NCBI RefSeq assembly: GCF_000813965.1
Contig: NZ_JWLI01000020.1
Span: 1 to 64,000 of the forward strand
From: Leisingera sp. ANG-M7
GTDB lineage: Bacteria; Pseudomonadota; Alphaproteobacteria; Rhodobacterales; Rhodobacteraceae
Length of the DNA stretch: 64,000 bases
Direction of reading: 5' to 3'
The notes beneath the pieces were generated by a model. It was given only the letters and a program-made list of their open reading frames with translations. It did not search any database and was not told where the DNA came from. Shown here one piece after another: positions 24,136 to 33,529 of this stretch. Each line of letters starts with the position of its first letter. Positions within the stretch are counted from its first letter, which is position 1. Made by a program: the position numbers and the translations under genes.

Positions 24136-25231
24136 GGGTCGCCTGACCCTGCGCACCCCTGACGGCGCGCGCTACAGCTTCGGCGAAACCGGCCCAGAGG
24201 CCGAAATGCAGATCAACGACTGGGCGGCTGTTTCGGCGATGGCGGCGCACGGCCAGACCGGGCTGGGCGAGGCCTATGTGCAGGGCCTGTGGGATACGCC
24301 GAGCGTCGAGGGGCTGATGCAGCTGGCGATGCGCAACCGGGATCACCTGGGCAGCTACGATCAGGCCAGTCCGCTGAACCGCGCCAAGTTCCGCATCGTC
24401 GACACCCTTTTGCGGGCCAATTCCAAGCGCGGCGCCCGCAAGAACATCCGCGCCCATTACGATGTCGGCAACGAGTTCTACCAGCTGTGGCTGGACGACG
24501 GCATGACCTATTCCTCCGGCCTGTTCGGGGCAGAGGGCGACGATCTGGCCCAGGCCCAGACCCGCAAGAACGACCGCATCCTGTCGCGGCTGGGGGACGG
24601 CGAACGGGTGCTGGAGATTGGCTGCGGCTGGGGCGGCTTTGCCGAACAGGCCAGCGCCGGCGGCCGCGACGTGACCGGCGTCACCATCTCGCGCAACCAG
24701 CACAGCTATGCCGAAAGCCGCCTGGACGGGCGCGCCGACATCCAGCTGCGCGACTACCGCGATATCAACGGCAAATTCGAAAACATCGTCTCCATCGAGA
24801 TGATCGAGGCGGTCGGCGAGCGCTACTGGCCAGGCTACTTCGCCAAGCTCAAGAACAGCCTCGCCGAAGGGGGCAAGGTGCTGCTGCAGGCGATCACCGT
24901 GCGCGACGCGTATTTCCCGACCTACCGGACCTCTTCCGACTACATCCGCCAGTATGTCTTCCCCGGCGGCATGCTGCTGTCCGACAAGGTGATCGCGCAG
25001 CAGGCCAAGTCCGCAGGGCTGCAGGTGGCGGACAGTTTCGCTTTCGGCCAGGATTACGCCCGCACCTGCCGGATCTGGGCACAGCGTCTGGCCGCGCAGA
25101 AACGCCGGATCAACGACCTCGGCTATGGCGAGGCGTTCTTCCGCAACTGGCAGTACTACCTGGAAATCTGTGCCGCCTCCTTTGCCATTGGCCACACCAA
25201 CGTGGTGCAGGTGGAGCTGGCCCATGCGTAA
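24074..25231 (+). CDS. Cyclopropane-fatty-acyl-phospholipid synthase-like methyltransferase
   Basis: A 385-residue class I SAM methyltransferase of the CFA synthase family. It has YDVGNEFYQLWLDDGMTYSS and the SAM-binding VLEIGCGWGGFAEQA (about residue 178), then VSIEMIEAVGERYWPGYF. The N-terminal lipid-facing domain is present and length is normal. It would add a methyl or methylene group to unsaturated acyl chains of membrane lipids. AAAGGAGA precedes the ATG. The gene belongs to the sigmaE-driven operon. Confidence 0.93.
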   Translation: MAFTDKALQTEFLNTCARLREGRLTLRTPDGARYSFGETGPEAEMQINDWAAVSAMAAHGQTGLGEAYVQGLWDTPSVEGLMQLAMRNRDHLGSYDQASPLNRAKFRIVDTLLRANSKRGARKNIRAHYDVGNEFYQLWLDDGMTYSSGLFGAEGDDLAQAQTRKNDRILSRLGDGERVLEIGCGWGGFAEQASAGGRDVTGVTISRNQHSYAESRLDGRADIQLRDYRDINGKFENIVSIEMIEAVGERYWPGYFAKLKNSLAEGGKVLLQAITVRDAYFPTYRTSSDYIRQYVFPGGMLLSDKVIAQQAKSAGLQVADSFAFGQDYARTCRIWAQRLAAQKRRINDLGYGEAFFRNWQYYLEICAASFAIGHTNVVQVELAHA

Positions 25232-25715
25232 GCTGCTGCTGACCCTGTGCCTGCTGGCACTGCCTGCCGCGGGTTCGGCCTCTCCGGTGCAGTCGCTGCT
25301 GCCGGGGGCCGAACAGCGCGGGGCGGCCACCTTCCGCCTGCTTGGCCTGCCGGTTTATCAGGCCCGCCTGTTCACCCGCGGCGGCGCGGCGCTGGACTGG
25401 GCGCAGGACTTCGGCATCGAGCTCACCTATCAGCGCCGCCTGAGCCAGGATGATCTGGCCGAGGCAACGCTGCGCGAAATGCGGCGGCTTGGATACGCCG
25501 CACCGGGCCGCGCCCAGTTCGAGACCTGTTTCAAAGGCGTCTCTCCCGGCGACCGGTATCTCGCGGTCAGCCAGGGCCCGGACCGGGTAAAGTTTCTGCG
25601 CAACGGCCGCACCGCCTGCACCCTCAGACAGCCGGGCATCAAGCGCAGCTTCATGTCGATCTTTGTCGGCGCAAACACCCGCTCTGCCCGGTTCACCCGC
25701 GCGCTTCTGGGCTGA
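25224..25715 (+). CDS. Chalcone-isomerase-like exported protein
   Basis: The 163-residue product begins with a Sec signal peptide (MRKLLLTLCLLALPAAGSA). The mature part has RLLGLPVYQARLF, ELTYQRRLSQDDLAEATL and a C-terminal SFMSIFVG, resembling bacterial chalcone-isomerase-like proteins (fatty-acid-binding fold). It overlaps the methyltransferase gene by 8 bases, and the ATG at 25224 is the one that gives the signal peptide. A role in binding or handling modified fatty acids is inferred from the operon. Catalytic isomerase residues cannot be confirmed by eye. Confidence 0.75.
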   Translation: MRKLLLTLCLLALPAAGSASPVQSLLPGAEQRGAATFRLLGLPVYQARLFTRGGAALDWAQDFGIELTYQRRLSQDDLAEATLREMRRLGYAAPGRAQFETCFKGVSPGDRYLAVSQGPDRVKFLRNGRTACTLRQPGIKRSFMSIFVGANTRSARFTRALLG

Positions 25716-25717
25716 GC

Positions 25718-26944
25718 ATGCTGTACCCCCGTGTCAGCCTCTATGCGATGATGCTCGCCTCGGCGGGGATACCGCTCTATATCCACCTGCCGCAGTTCGC
25801 ATCGGTCAATCTGGGGATCGGTCTGGCCGCACTTGGCGGCATCCTGCTGGCAATCCGGCTGTTTGACCTGGTGCAGGATCCGCTGATCGGCTGGGCCATC
25901 GACCGCTGGCCGCAGATGCAGCTTTGGTTCGCGCTGGCAGCTGCGGGCGGACTGGCGGTGGGATTTCCGCTGCTGTTCAGCCTCTCCGCTGGCCCCCTCG
26001 CGCTGCCCAAGCTGGTGCTGGTCCTGCTGCTGCTGTTCTCGGCCTACAGCCTGGGCATGATCCTGCTCTATGGCCGCAGCGCCACGCTGGCCAGGCAATC
26101 CACCCCGCGCGCGCTGCTGACACTGGCCGCCTTCCGAGAGGCCGGAATGCTGAGCGGTGTGATCCTCGCCGCCATCGCACCGGCGGTTCTGGCGGCGCTC
26201 GGGGCTGCAGGCCAGGGCTATGGCGCCTTCGGACTGGTCCTGGGGGGCCTTGCCCTGTTCACCGCCGCGGCCACACTGCGGCTGTGGCGGCGCCCGGCCG
26301 TCACCGGCCAGCCGCTGTCGGTCACGGCCCTGACCCGGGCCGGCGCGCTGCGGCTGCTGGCGCTGGCGGTGCTCAACAGCCTGCCGGTGGCGCTCACCTC
26401 CACCCTCTTTCTGTTCTTTGTGGAGGACCGCCTGCAGCTCCCCGGCCATGCCGGCCCGCTGCTGGTGCTGTTTTTCCTCAGCGCCGGGCTCAGCGTGCCG
26501 CTGTGGACGCGGCTCAGCCAGCGCATCGGCGCGAAGCAGACGCTGCTGATCGCCATGCCGCTGGCCATCGCCAGCTTTGCGGGCGCTGCCTTTCTCACCC
26601 CCGGCAGCCTCATCGGCTTTGCCGTCATTTGCGCCGCCTCGGGCGCCGCGCTTGGCGCCGACATGGTGCTGCTGCCCGCCATGTTCAGCATCGCGCTGAC
26701 CCGCGCGGGCCTCAACGCGTCTGCCGCCTTCGGCATCTGGTCCTTTGCCGGCAAGCTGGCGCTGGCGCTCGCAGCCGCCCTGGCGCTGCCGCTGCTGGAG
26801 CAGCAGGGCTTCCAGCCCGGAGCGGCGAACAGCCAGCAAGCGCTGCGCGCCCTCAGCCTGTCCTACGCGGTTCTGCCCTGCGTTTTGAAGACCGTCGCCT
26901 TCGCCTTTGCCCTGACCCTGCCATCAGAAAGAGCAACACAATGA
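25718..26944 (+). CDS. MFS transporter (GPH/MelB-like)
   Basis: A 408-residue membrane protein with about 12 hydrophobic spans. It has the loop RLFDLVQDPLIGWAIDRW (near residue 47), which matches the GPH cation-symporter signature (DxxxDPxxG). The ATG comes two bases after the preceding stop. A transporter of this type also occurs near rpoE-chrR in R. sphaeroides. The solute is unknown; neighbours suggest a lipid-derived compound. Confidence 0.87.
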   Translation: MLYPRVSLYAMMLASAGIPLYIHLPQFASVNLGIGLAALGGILLAIRLFDLVQDPLIGWAIDRWPQMQLWFALAAAGGLAVGFPLLFSLSAGPLALPKLVLVLLLLFSAYSLGMILLYGRSATLARQSTPRALLTLAAFREAGMLSGVILAAIAPAVLAALGAAGQGYGAFGLVLGGLALFTAAATLRLWRRPAVTGQPLSVTALTRAGALRLLALAVLNSLPVALTSTLFLFFVEDRLQLPGHAGPLLVLFFLSAGLSVPLWTRLSQRIGAKQTLLIAMPLAIASFAGAAFLTPGSLIGFAVICAASGAALGADMVLLPAMFSIALTRAGLNASAAFGIWSFAGKLALALAAALALPLLEQQGFQPGAANSQQALRALSLSYAVLPCVLKTVAFAFALTLPSERATQ

Positions 26945-27489
26945 AACTCCTTACCATCTGCCTCGTGATCGCTCTCCTTGTAATGATTGCGAAAACATAT
27001 GTGTTCAGCTTCCGCTTTCAGTCGCCGCAGGACTATGCGGGCAGCGGCCCGCAGTTTGTTCTGACTGAGCACTTGTCCGGCGAGATCTTGTCCGAGGGGG
27101 TGGTTTTTGGCCCAACAGGCAAGATGACAAGCAGCTTTACCGCCCGGATGGTTGGTAAATGGGAGGGGGACACGGGCACACTCAGTGAAGAGTTCACTTT
27201 TTCCAACGGTGCCACCCAAAGCCGCAAATGGCATTTAGAGCTTGGTTCTGGAAACACCTTCACAGCAACCGCGGACGATCTGGATGGCGTTGCACAGGGT
27301 GTTGTGTCCGGTTCAACTGTGCGGCTGACCTATAACATTATCCTGCCCGCGAACTCTGGCGGCCATACGTTGCAGGCTACCGATTGGCTTTACCTCACCG
27401 CCAATGGGGTGATCATTAACAAGTCGGAGATGCGCAAGTTTGGCCTCAAGGCGGCTGAGCTGGTCGCGACTATGCGGCCTGCGGATTGA
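26941..27489 (+). CDS. DUF3833 family protein, membrane anchored
   Basis: A 182-residue protein with one N-terminal hydrophobic segment (residues 3-19, LLTICLVIALLVMIAKT). It is followed by a beta-rich domain with GKMTSSFTARMVGKWEGD and DWLYLTANGVIINKSEMRKFGL, matching DUF3833. The ATG overlaps the MFS stop by 4 bases. DUF3833 genes commonly sit in this sigmaE-type cluster. No reaction is known. Confidence 0.85.
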   Translation: MKLLTICLVIALLVMIAKTYVFSFRFQSPQDYAGSGPQFVLTEHLSGEILSEGVVFGPTGKMTSSFTARMVGKWEGDTGTLSEEFTFSNGATQSRKWHLELGSGNTFTATADDLDGVAQGVVSGSTVRLTYNIILPANSGGHTLQATDWLYLTANGVIINKSEMRKFGLKAAELVATMRPAD

Positions 27490-27506
27490 ACTGGCGGGTA
27501 CATGTG

Positions 27507-29057
27507 ATGGCATCCCAAGAGAACGCTCAGGAGTTACGCAACCTGATCCTTGTCCTGGGCGACCAGCTCTGCAGGAAAGTCTCTTCGCTTGACGGGGCTG
27601 ACCGTGATCAGGACATCATCCTGATGGCCGAAGTGTCAGAAGAGGCGGGCTACGTCCGGCATCACAAGAAGAAAATAGCGTTTCTGTTTTCGGCGATGCG
27701 CCATTTCGCGCGGGAGCTTGAGGAGGATGGCTGGAAGGTTCGCTATACCAAGCTGGATGACCCTGAAAACTCTGGTAGTTTGGCCGGTGAGATAGAGGGT
27801 GTGCTTGACGGTCAAAGGTTTTCCCGTGTGGTGATCACCGAACCTGGCGAATACAGGGTGAAATCTGCACTTGATGCCTGGGCTGAAGCATCCGGTGCCG
27901 TCCTGGAGATGCGGCAGGACAGCCGGTTTCTGTGCTCCCATGAGCGGTTCCAAAGCTGGGCGGAAGGCCGCAAGCAGTTGCGCATGGAGTACTTCTACCG
28001 GGAGATGCGCCGTGAAACGGGACTGCTAATGCAGGGGGATCAGCCGGAGGGCGGCAAGTGGAATTTCGACCAGGAAAACCGTAAACCCGCCAAGGGAGAT
28101 CTATGCCTGCCGCACCCGTTGGAAACCCGCCCTGATGCAATTACTGAGGAAGTCCTGGACTTGGTGGAGGCAAGGTTTGGCGGCCATTTCGGCACGTTGC
28201 GCCCGTTCTGGTTTGCGGTGACGCGAGAGGGCGCGTTGCAAGCCTTGGAATATTTTGCAGAAAAGGCCCTTTCCTGCTTCGGCGACTATCAGGATGCGAT
28301 GCTGGAAGGGGAGCGGTTTCTCTATCACTCTGTTATATCGCAATACATCAATTCAGGCCTGCTGGAGCCGATGGAGGTCTGCCGCCGGGTCGAGCGGGCG
28401 TATTACGAAGGTAATGCCCCACTGAACGCAGCCGAAGGTTTCATTCGCCAGATCATCGGCTGGCGCGAATACGTGCGCGGGATCTATTGGCTCAACATGC
28501 CGGGATACACAGAGCAGAACTACTTTGGCGCTTCCCGTCCGCTGCCGGATTTTTATTGGACTGGAGAGACCGGAATGGCCTGCCTTGCGGCTGCCATCAC
28601 CCAGACCCGGGAAGAGGCCTACGCACACCATATCCAGCGTCTGATGGTTACGGGAAATTTTGCCATGCTTGCTGGTGTCGACCCTCGCGAGGTGCATGAA
28701 TGGTATCTGGCGGTCTATGCTGACGCTTATGAGTGGGTCGAGGCGCCGAATGTGATTGGCATGAGTCAGTTTGCCGATGGCGGTCTGCTGGGGTCGAAGC
28801 CCTATGCCGCCAGCGGTAACTATATAAACAAGATGTCCGATCATTGCGCAGGCTGCAGCTACGATGTGAAGCGAAAGACCGGCGAAGGGGCTTGCCCTTT
28901 CAACCCGTTGTACTGGGATTTCCTGGTGCGCAACACTGACAAGCTGCGTGGAAACCCTCGCCTGCGCCAGGTGTACCGGACTTGGGACAGGATGAGCTCT
29001 GAACGGCAAGACGCCTATTTGGAAACGGCCCGGCGGGTGCTGGAACGTTATTTCTAA
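27507..29057 (+). CDS. FeS-type cryptochrome/photolyase (PhrB/CryB group)
   Basis: A 516-residue protein of the iron-sulfur bacterial cryptochrome/(6-4) photolyase group. It starts ELRNLILVLGDQLCRKVSSL, and the FAD-binding part includes NAAEGFIRQIIGWREYVRG and HHIQRLMVTGNFAMLAG. Four Cys for the [4Fe-4S] cluster can be seen; three are in HCAGCSYDVKRKTGEGACPF. It repairs UV lesions or senses light. A photolyase gene belongs to the sigmaE regulon in R. sphaeroides. The ATG at 27507 is preferred to a TTG at 27486. It is the last gene of the rightward operon. Confidence 0.92.
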   Translation: MASQENAQELRNLILVLGDQLCRKVSSLDGADRDQDIILMAEVSEEAGYVRHHKKKIAFLFSAMRHFARELEEDGWKVRYTKLDDPENSGSLAGEIEGVLDGQRFSRVVITEPGEYRVKSALDAWAEASGAVLEMRQDSRFLCSHERFQSWAEGRKQLRMEYFYREMRRETGLLMQGDQPEGGKWNFDQENRKPAKGDLCLPHPLETRPDAITEEVLDLVEARFGGHFGTLRPFWFAVTREGALQALEYFAEKALSCFGDYQDAMLEGERFLYHSVISQYINSGLLEPMEVCRRVERAYYEGNAPLNAAEGFIRQIIGWREYVRGIYWLNMPGYTEQNYFGASRPLPDFYWTGETGMACLAAAITQTREEAYAHHIQRLMVTGNFAMLAGVDPREVHEWYLAVYADAYEWVEAPNVIGMSQFADGGLLGSKPYAASGNYINKMSDHCAGCSYDVKRKTGEGACPFNPLYWDFLVRNTDKLRGNPRLRQVYRTWDRMSSERQDAYLETARRVLERYF

Positions 29058-29287
29058 GATTCCTTCTTAATCCGCTCGGCTTCCGAAGGTGACCGTACGC
29101 ACCTCGCGGCAATCGCAAGATCAGCGCCTAGGTGCCGTGCGGCTCCCAGGTCTCTACGACATGGGAACCGGCACATGAGGAGTGCCAAGGCTGCGAGTCA
29201 AACTGCGCAGTTTGCCGGATGGCGAAGAGGCCCTTGCCTTTAATAGTTGGCATCGTGAGGTAAGGGGTGAGACTGCGAGGCTAGTGA

Positions 29288-30070
29288 TCAAAACCGCAGC
29301 GACAGGCAGGACATACCGCCGTCCAGCTTGGCGCAGTCGGTGTTGTCGATCTCGACGATCTCATATCCTGCCTTGTCCAGCACTTCTGCCGTGCGCGGGA
29401 AGCCAGCGGCCATCAGCACCAGGTTGTTGAAACGGATGGCGTTGGCGGCTGCCTCCTCGCCCTCGGCCACATGCAGCACCCTGTAGCCTTCGAAACAACC
29501 GGAGGCGTCCAGGCGCCTGGTCGACAGGATCGTTTCAGCATCCATCAGGGAGCAGTCGGTCTTGAAGTGCAGGACGCCTTCGGGGGTAAACACTTCGCGC
29601 AAGGCATGGCCCCATTCTGCAGCGATCTCTGCCAGTTCAGTAACACCTGCAGCATCGGTGCGGTCGGAGCGGCCAACCAGGATTTCCTTGCCGGTCACCA
29701 GGATGTCGCCGCCTTCGATATGGCCAGGGCCGGTGATTTCGCGAAGGACATCGTAACAGGCGCGCAGGGTGGGGGCCATTTCGGCGACTTCGCCGAGGCG
29801 GGATGGCGCGCCTGGGCGCATCAGGATGGCCCCTTGCGGCAGGCAGAGGGCGGTGTCTTCGACAAACTGGGCGTCGGGGAAGGCCTCCAGCGGGTCCAGT
29901 TCGATCACTTCGGCGCCGGTGCTGCGCAGGGCGGTGACATAGGCCGCGTGGGCGGCCAGCATTCCGTCGAGGCTGGGATTGCCAATGTCTTCGGCGCGCA
30001 GGCCGGAGGCAATAGTAGAAGACGGGCGGCGGGTGATGGCGCGGGTGAACTCAAAGGTCGGGTTTCGCAT
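29288..30070 (-). CDS. Dimethylarginine dimethylaminohydrolase-like amidinotransferase-fold enzyme
   Basis: A 260-residue protein with FEFTRAITRRPSSTIASGL at the N-terminus, FVEDTALCLP (near residue 70), GHIEGGDILVTG (near 115), the catalytic His in HFKTDCSLMD (near 170) and the catalytic Cys in MSCLSLRF at the C-terminus. This is the Cys-His layout of DDAH, which hydrolyses methylated arginine to citrulline plus methylamines. It is the last gene of the TetR-aruH-aruI operon. A related guanidine substrate (arginine or 4-guanidinobutyrate) cannot be excluded. Confidence 0.88.
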   Translation of the reverse strand: MRNPTFEFTRAITRRPSSTIASGLRAEDIGNPSLDGMLAAHAAYVTALRSTGAEVIELDPLEAFPDAQFVEDTALCLPQGAILMRPGAPSRLGEVAEMAPTLRACYDVLREITGPGHIEGGDILVTGKEILVGRSDRTDAAGVTELAEIAAEWGHALREVFTPEGVLHFKTDCSLMDAETILSTRRLDASGCFEGYRVLHVAEGEEAAANAIRFNNLVLMAAGFPRTAEVLDKAGYEIVEIDNTDCAKLDGGMSCLSLRF

Positions 30071-30073
30071 GGG

Positions 30074-31678
30074 TTACTCCTGGCCCGGAACAGGTCCGGC
30101 TATGTCGATTTCGAGGATGGAGGGGGTGCCGCGTGCAGCGCATTCCAGGAGCGCAGCGGCAACCGTCTGCGGCTCCATGGGTGCGCGGGTGTACGGGATG
30201 CCGAAGGAGTGCGCGGCGGCGGCAAAATCCGGCGGGGTGGGATCGCAGCCGACCACAGGGACGTCCACGGCTTCCATCGATGTGGCGATCTCGCCATAGC
30301 CGCGGTTGTTCCAGATCACGAAGGTGATGGGCAGCTGCTCGTCCACAGCTGCCATGACCTCCGGCAGGGTAAACTGGGCGCCGCCATCACCCGTGATGCA
30401 GATCACCTGCACGGAGGGATCGGCTATCGCCGCGCCGATGGCGGCGGGGATGCCATAGCCAAGCGCGCCGTAACCGGTGGCGGCGTTGAACCAGCCGCCC
30501 GGGCGGTCGTGGTCGTAATAGAGGTTGCCGGCATAGATGGGCTGGGTGGAATCTCCCACCATCAGGGCGTTTGGCACCACCGCGCGCATGGCGTTCAGGG
30601 CCTCAACCTGCTGGCGGTAGTCCGGGCCGATCTCCTCAAATGCGGCGGTGCGGGCCTGTTCCGCGCGTTCTGCGCCCCGGCTTTGTTTGGGCGTTGCGGG
30701 CAGAGCGGCGAACAGCTCTGCTGCAGCGTCAGCAGCGCGGGCTCGTATTGCAAGCGCTGTCCTGTGCCGGGCGAGCTGCTTAGAGCAGATATCGACCCGG
30801 ATCAGACCGGCCATGGCTGCCATGCTGCCGGTGGCATACATGTCATAGTCGGTTGGCCCGAGTTCCGTTCCCAGCGCCAGAACGCAGTCGGCGTCTTCAA
30901 TCAGGCTGCGTACCGATTGCAGGCTGGGGCTTGCGGGGACGGTCAGCGGATGGCCGTGCATCAGCCCGCGGGCGTTGACGGTTTGAACCACCGGGGCGTC
31001 AAGCTGTTCGGCCAGGGCCTGCAGGTCCGTGCCTGCGCCCTTGGCGCCGCCGCCGGCGAGGATCACAACTTTGCTTGCTTTGGACAGGCGGGATGCAGCC
31101 TCGGTGATTTGCGCGCTGTCGAACGGCCGCCGCGTGGGAGCTGGTGCGGGGGTGCCGTCCTGCGACGGGGTGCCGGCCACGTCCAGCGGGATCTGGATGT
31201 GGGTGGGGCCGGGCCGGCCGGCAGCGAAGGGGGCAAAGGCGCGGTCCAGTGCGGCCTCCAGCTGGTCAGGCCGGGCAACATGTTCGGAGGCCAGCGCCAC
31301 GGTCTTGGCCAGTGCATGCTGGTCCGGCAGTTCGTGCAGGTGACCGTAGCCTCTGCCCAGGGTTGCACTGGAGTTGACGCCGGACACCACCAGCATCGGC
31401 ACCGAGTCCGCGCGGGCCTGCGCAATCGGTGTGAGCGTGTTGGTGAGGCCGGGGCCTGTGATCACGAATGCTACGCCCGGCTGGCCGGAGGCGCGGGCGT
31501 AGCCATCAGCCATGAAGCCTGCGCCCTGTTCGTGGCGGGGGGTGACATGGCGGATGCCAGAGGCGGCCAGGCCGCGGTAAAGTTCCACCGTGTGGACGCC
31601 GGGGATGCCGAACACGCAGGTCACCCCGCGCGCCTTCAGCCCTTCAACCAGTGCTTCGCCAACTGTTTTTGTAGTCAT
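30074..31678 (-). CDS. aruI: Thiamine-diphosphate 2-ketoarginine (5-guanidino-2-oxopentanoate) decarboxylase
   Basis: A 534-residue acetolactate-synthase-like enzyme. The catalytic Glu is in TPRHEQGAGFMADGYAR (near residue 50), and the ThDP motif ITGDGGAQFTLPEVMA ends in NNRGYGEI. The length and the adjacent aminotransferase fit AruI of the arginine transaminase pathway, which converts 2-ketoarginine to 4-guanidinobutyraldehyde. It overlaps the aminotransferase gene by 4 bases. The assignment to 2-ketoarginine rests mainly on context; another 2-oxo acid is possible. Confidence 0.85.
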   Translation of the reverse strand: MTTKTVGEALVEGLKARGVTCVFGIPGVHTVELYRGLAASGIRHVTPRHEQGAGFMADGYARASGQPGVAFVITGPGLTNTLTPIAQARADSVPMLVVSGVNSSATLGRGYGHLHELPDQHALAKTVALASEHVARPDQLEAALDRAFAPFAAGRPGPTHIQIPLDVAGTPSQDGTPAPAPTRRPFDSAQITEAASRLSKASKVVILAGGGAKGAGTDLQALAEQLDAPVVQTVNARGLMHGHPLTVPASPSLQSVRSLIEDADCVLALGTELGPTDYDMYATGSMAAMAGLIRVDICSKQLARHRTALAIRARAADAAAELFAALPATPKQSRGAERAEQARTAAFEEIGPDYRQQVEALNAMRAVVPNALMVGDSTQPIYAGNLYYDHDRPGGWFNAATGYGALGYGIPAAIGAAIADPSVQVICITGDGGAQFTLPEVMAAVDEQLPITFVIWNNRGYGEIATSMEAVDVPVVGCDPTPPDFAAAAHSFGIPYTRAPMEPQTVAAALLECAARGTPSILEIDIAGPVPGQE

Positions 31679-32859
31679 GCGGCGCCTCTTGCGGTGCGGT
31701 TTGCGTGGGCAGTGATCCGGTCGAGCGCAGTGGCAAAGCTGCTGTCATCAATGGTGAGCGCGACCCGCACCCAATTGCGCAGACCATCGCCGAAGGCGGA
31801 GCCGGGCATCACCGCAACGCCGCTGTCCAGAAGGTCCCAGGCGTAGGCATCGCCGTCCATGCCGGTGGCGGAAACGTCAATCAGGGCAAACATGCCGGCC
31901 TCGGGCCGGTGCACGTGCAGCCCGGTCTCAGCATGCAGGCGCTGTTCCAGCAGGGCAGCCCGGGCAGCGAAGCGGGCAGTCATGCCTGCGGCCACCGAGG
32001 ATCCCTCGCGCACCGCCTTTTCGGTCATGTCGGCGATGAAGGGCTGGTTTCCGAACAGCATGGTTTCCGAGACCGGCAGCAGGGCGGCGCAGAACGCGGA
32101 AGGTCCAACACACCAGCCGCTGCGGAAACCCGGTGCGGCATGGGACTTGGAGATCGAGGAGACCGCGATCACCCGGTCCGCGAGGGCAGGGTCGGAAAGG
32201 GGGGAGGTGAACTCTGCGCCCTCGAACACCAGATGCTCATAGACCTCGTCGGAGATGATCCAGAGGTTATGCTGGACGGCCAACTCACCGATGTCGCGCA
32301 GGTCTTGAGGCGTCAGAATGGCGCCGGTCGGGTTGTGCGGGGTAGTGAGCAGGATGGCGCGGCTGCGCGGGGTGATGCGAGCGGCGATGTCGCTGGCTTG
32401 CATCCGGAATCCGGCCTCAGGCCGCAGCGGAACCGGAACCATATCCGCACCAGAGGCGCGGACCACACCCTCATAGGTGGCATACATTGGGTCGCCAACC
32501 AGCACCTCAGTGCCGGGTTCGGCCACACCTTGCAGCACCGCATAGAGCGCGGTTTGGGTGCCGGGGAAGCAGAGAAAGTTTTCCGGCCCGAACTCCCGCC
32601 CGCGGCTGCTGGAATAGGCTTCTGCCAGGGTTGCGCGCAGATGCGCCTCGCCGCGGCCGTCGGAATAGCCGGTGCGGCCGGCGTGCATCGACTGCGCGGC
32701 AGCCTCGACCAGCTCCGGCGGAGTTGGCACGTCAGGCTCGCCGATGGTCATCTCAACCAGATCGCTCCCCCCCGTGGCCATTTCCCGCGCCTTCGCGTGC
32801 ACTTCCCATTTGCCGCCGCCAAGTCCGGCCAGCCGCTTGGTGATTGCTGTCAGCCTCAT
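31675..32859 (-). CDS. aruH: Class I aminotransferase, probable arginine:pyruvate transaminase
   Basis: A 394-residue PLP enzyme with MTIGEPDVPTPPELVEAA, HNPTGAILT and ISDEVYEHLVFEG. The Schiff-base Lys is in SSISKSHAAPGFRSGW, followed by the Arg that binds substrate carboxylate. It lies directly before the decarboxylase gene and after the TetR gene (each overlapping), as expected for AruH. It would convert arginine to 2-ketoarginine. Confidence 0.87.
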   Translation of the reverse strand: MRLTAITKRLAGLGGGKWEVHAKAREMATGGSDLVEMTIGEPDVPTPPELVEAAAQSMHAGRTGYSDGRGEAHLRATLAEAYSSSRGREFGPENFLCFPGTQTALYAVLQGVAEPGTEVLVGDPMYATYEGVVRASGADMVPVPLRPEAGFRMQASDIAARITPRSRAILLTTPHNPTGAILTPQDLRDIGELAVQHNLWIISDEVYEHLVFEGAEFTSPLSDPALADRVIAVSSISKSHAAPGFRSGWCVGPSAFCAALLPVSETMLFGNQPFIADMTEKAVREGSSVAAGMTARFAARAALLEQRLHAETGLHVHRPEAGMFALIDVSATGMDGDAYAWDLLDSGVAVMPGSAFGDGLRNWVRVALTIDDSSFATALDRITAHANRTARGAA

Positions 32860-33500
32860 CAGGTTCCAGCCTCCTGCATTAGATCCAATCCCGTGATGGC
32901 GGCAACGGAATGCCGCCCGATTTCAACCAGTTCGCCGGGGGCAAAAGCATCCGGCAGGGCGCCGCCCTCCAGCCACAGCCCGTCGATCACCGCGTTGCAG
33001 GCAATCGCCAGCTGGCGCAGCCGAGCCGCCGGAGCGGGGCGGCCGGCCTCTTCCAGTGCGGCGGCGATCAGCACCTCGAGCCGGTCACGGAAATAGGCGT
33101 AGGTGCGCTCGTGGGTTTCCTTCATCTGCGGGTCGTTCTGCACCTTGTTCAGGAAGCTGGCCCACAGCGCCAGCGCGCGCGGATCGACCACCGGCGGCGT
33201 CAGCGAGCCATCGACAAAGGCCCTGAGCCGCGCCCGGGCGCTGCCTGCCGCCGCGCCGGGTGCAAAGGTCAGGTCCGTCATCTGGTTCATATGGTGTTCA
33301 TAGGCTGCGATGATCAGCTCTTCCTTGGAGCTGAAGTAGTGCCGGATCAGCCCCTGAGTGACATCAGCGCGCTGGGCGATGCCCCGCACCGTGGCGCCGC
33401 GCACGCCGTTCTCAGCCACCAGTTCCAGCGTGGCGAGAATCAGTGCTTCCTTCCGGGCCTCGGCGGGTTCGCGTTTGAATTTGCGGCGCTCGTCGGTCAC
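32859..33500 (-). CDS. TetR family regulator (BetI-like)
   Basis: A 213-residue regulator with the helix-turn-helix VRGIAQRADVTQGLIRHYFS (about residues 34-53) and a TetR C-terminal domain rich in DPRALALWASFLNKVQ. A GTG at 33500 with AGGAG 6 bases upstream is preferred. A longer ATG start at 33545 would lie inside the palindromic operator. It heads the aruH-aruI-DDAH operon, so it probably autoregulates and also controls the divergent ABC transporter. Confidence 0.87.
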   Translation of the reverse strand: MTDERRKFKREPAEARKEALILATLELVAENGVRGATVRGIAQRADVTQGLIRHYFSSKEELIIAAYEHHMNQMTDLTFAPGAAAGSARARLRAFVDGSLTPPVVDPRALALWASFLNKVQNDPQMKETHERTYAYFRDRLEVLIAAALEEAGRPAPAARLRQLAIACNAVIDGLWLEGGALPDAFAPGELVEIGRHSVAAITGLDLMQEAGT

Positions 33501-33529
33501 CTCAGCTCCTGTTTTTGTGCTGGTGGAGA

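Noticed and set aside
24044-26839. Long open frames on the minus strand (24044-25330 and 25430-26839)
   Set aside because: They are antisense to well-identified methyltransferase and MFS genes, have skewed Arg/Gln/Gly composition and show no family motif. GC-rich codon bias explains them.
25924-26940. A 340-residue extension upstream of the DUF3833 protein
   Set aside because: It is a shadow of the MFS gene in another frame. The DUF3833 start is the ATG at 26941.
29471-31846. 791-residue open frame on the plus strand
   Set aside because: It lies opposite the DDAH-like and AruI genes, which have clear motifs. The composition (Gly/His/Gln-rich) is that of a shadow frame.
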